This document shows, one piece after another, positions 5,385 to 5,483 of a stretch of DNA of 5,483 nucleotides. The DNA comes from an uncultured Clostridia bacterium (GTDB lineage Bacteria; Bacillota; Clostridia; Christensenellales; Borkfalkiaceae): NCBI GenBank assembly GCA_947629605.1, contig CANREK010000098.1:1-5483 (forward strand), given 5' to 3'. The notes beneath the pieces are model-generated. The model worked only from the letters and a program-made list of their open reading frames with translations. It did no database searches and was not told the origin of the DNA. Positions within the stretch are counted from its first letter, which is position 1. The number at the start of each line of letters is the position of its first letter. Position numbers and translations under genes: made by a program.

Positions 5385-5483
5385 ATCGCCCCGTCGCTCA
5401 TCCTGAGCCGCCCCGCGTCATTCTGCCCCGCCCGCACGTTCTTTATGGCGTCGAAGGGCGGCACGAGCGCCCTAAGGCGCGAA
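5385..5483. other. Non-coding tail with degenerate repeat motifs
   Basis: No gene is seen in these 99 bases. TCATCCTGAG (5398-5407) and TCATTCTG (5418-5425) are two related motifs 20 bases apart, and both resemble the TCATNCTGAGC motif seen inverted near 111-121. A 6-bp hairpin, AGGGCG (5455-5460) with CGCCCT (5468-5473), follows without a T-tract. The stretch is probably the edge of another dispersed repeat that continues past the window. Confidence 0.4.

Overview
The window reads as a chromosomal segment of a Gram-positive, clostridia-like bacterium (Bacillota). The evidence is two near-consensus sigma-A-type promoters with 17-bp spacers, AAGGAG-type ribosome binding sites, T-tract terminators, a fairly GC-rich sequence with GC-rich third codon positions, and a PgcA-type phosphoglucomutase. 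The class is an inference; no rRNA or marker gene is present. Nothing here looks like a phage, a plasmid, a defence locus or a biosynthetic cluster.

Layout. Bases 1-299 hold no gene. They contain a chain of inverted repeats and hairpins from at least two dispersed-repeat types. Bases 300-1493 (minus strand) encode a PLP-dependent threonine ammonia-lyase with a C-terminal ACT domain, read from an exact-consensus promoter at 1516-1544. The divergent intergenic region (1494-1801) carries that promoter, a 107-bp multi-hairpin repeat (1585-1691) and, on the plus strand, a TTTACA-N17-TATAAT promoter (1749-1777) with a tandem AATTTCCGC repeat just upstream. This second promoter drives two multi-spanning membrane proteins of unknown function (1802-2632 and 2629-3573), which overlap by 4 bases (ATGA). 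A terminator-like hairpin (3580-3603) follows, and only 3 bases later comes the ribosome binding site of a complete phospho-sugar mutase (3619-5334, PgcA type). A strong intrinsic terminator (5351-5384) closes that gene. The last 100 bases are non-coding and contain degenerate repeat motifs.

How the genes fit together. The deaminase (2-oxobutanoate formation, isoleucine supply or threonine catabolism) and the mutase (glucose-6-phosphate/glucose-1-phosphate interconversion) are ordinary metabolic genes with no obvious link. The membrane pair is co-translated and probably works as a unit. It may share transcription with the mutase through terminator readthrough, because no convincing promoter lies between them.

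The least explained material is in the intergenic DNA. Two copies of a modular hairpin repeat flank the deaminase gene. They share a 27-bp block and a 14-bp block exactly but carry different hairpins between them. The membrane pair is the only protein-coding part without a recognisable function. I do not see convincing evidence for a new multi-gene system.
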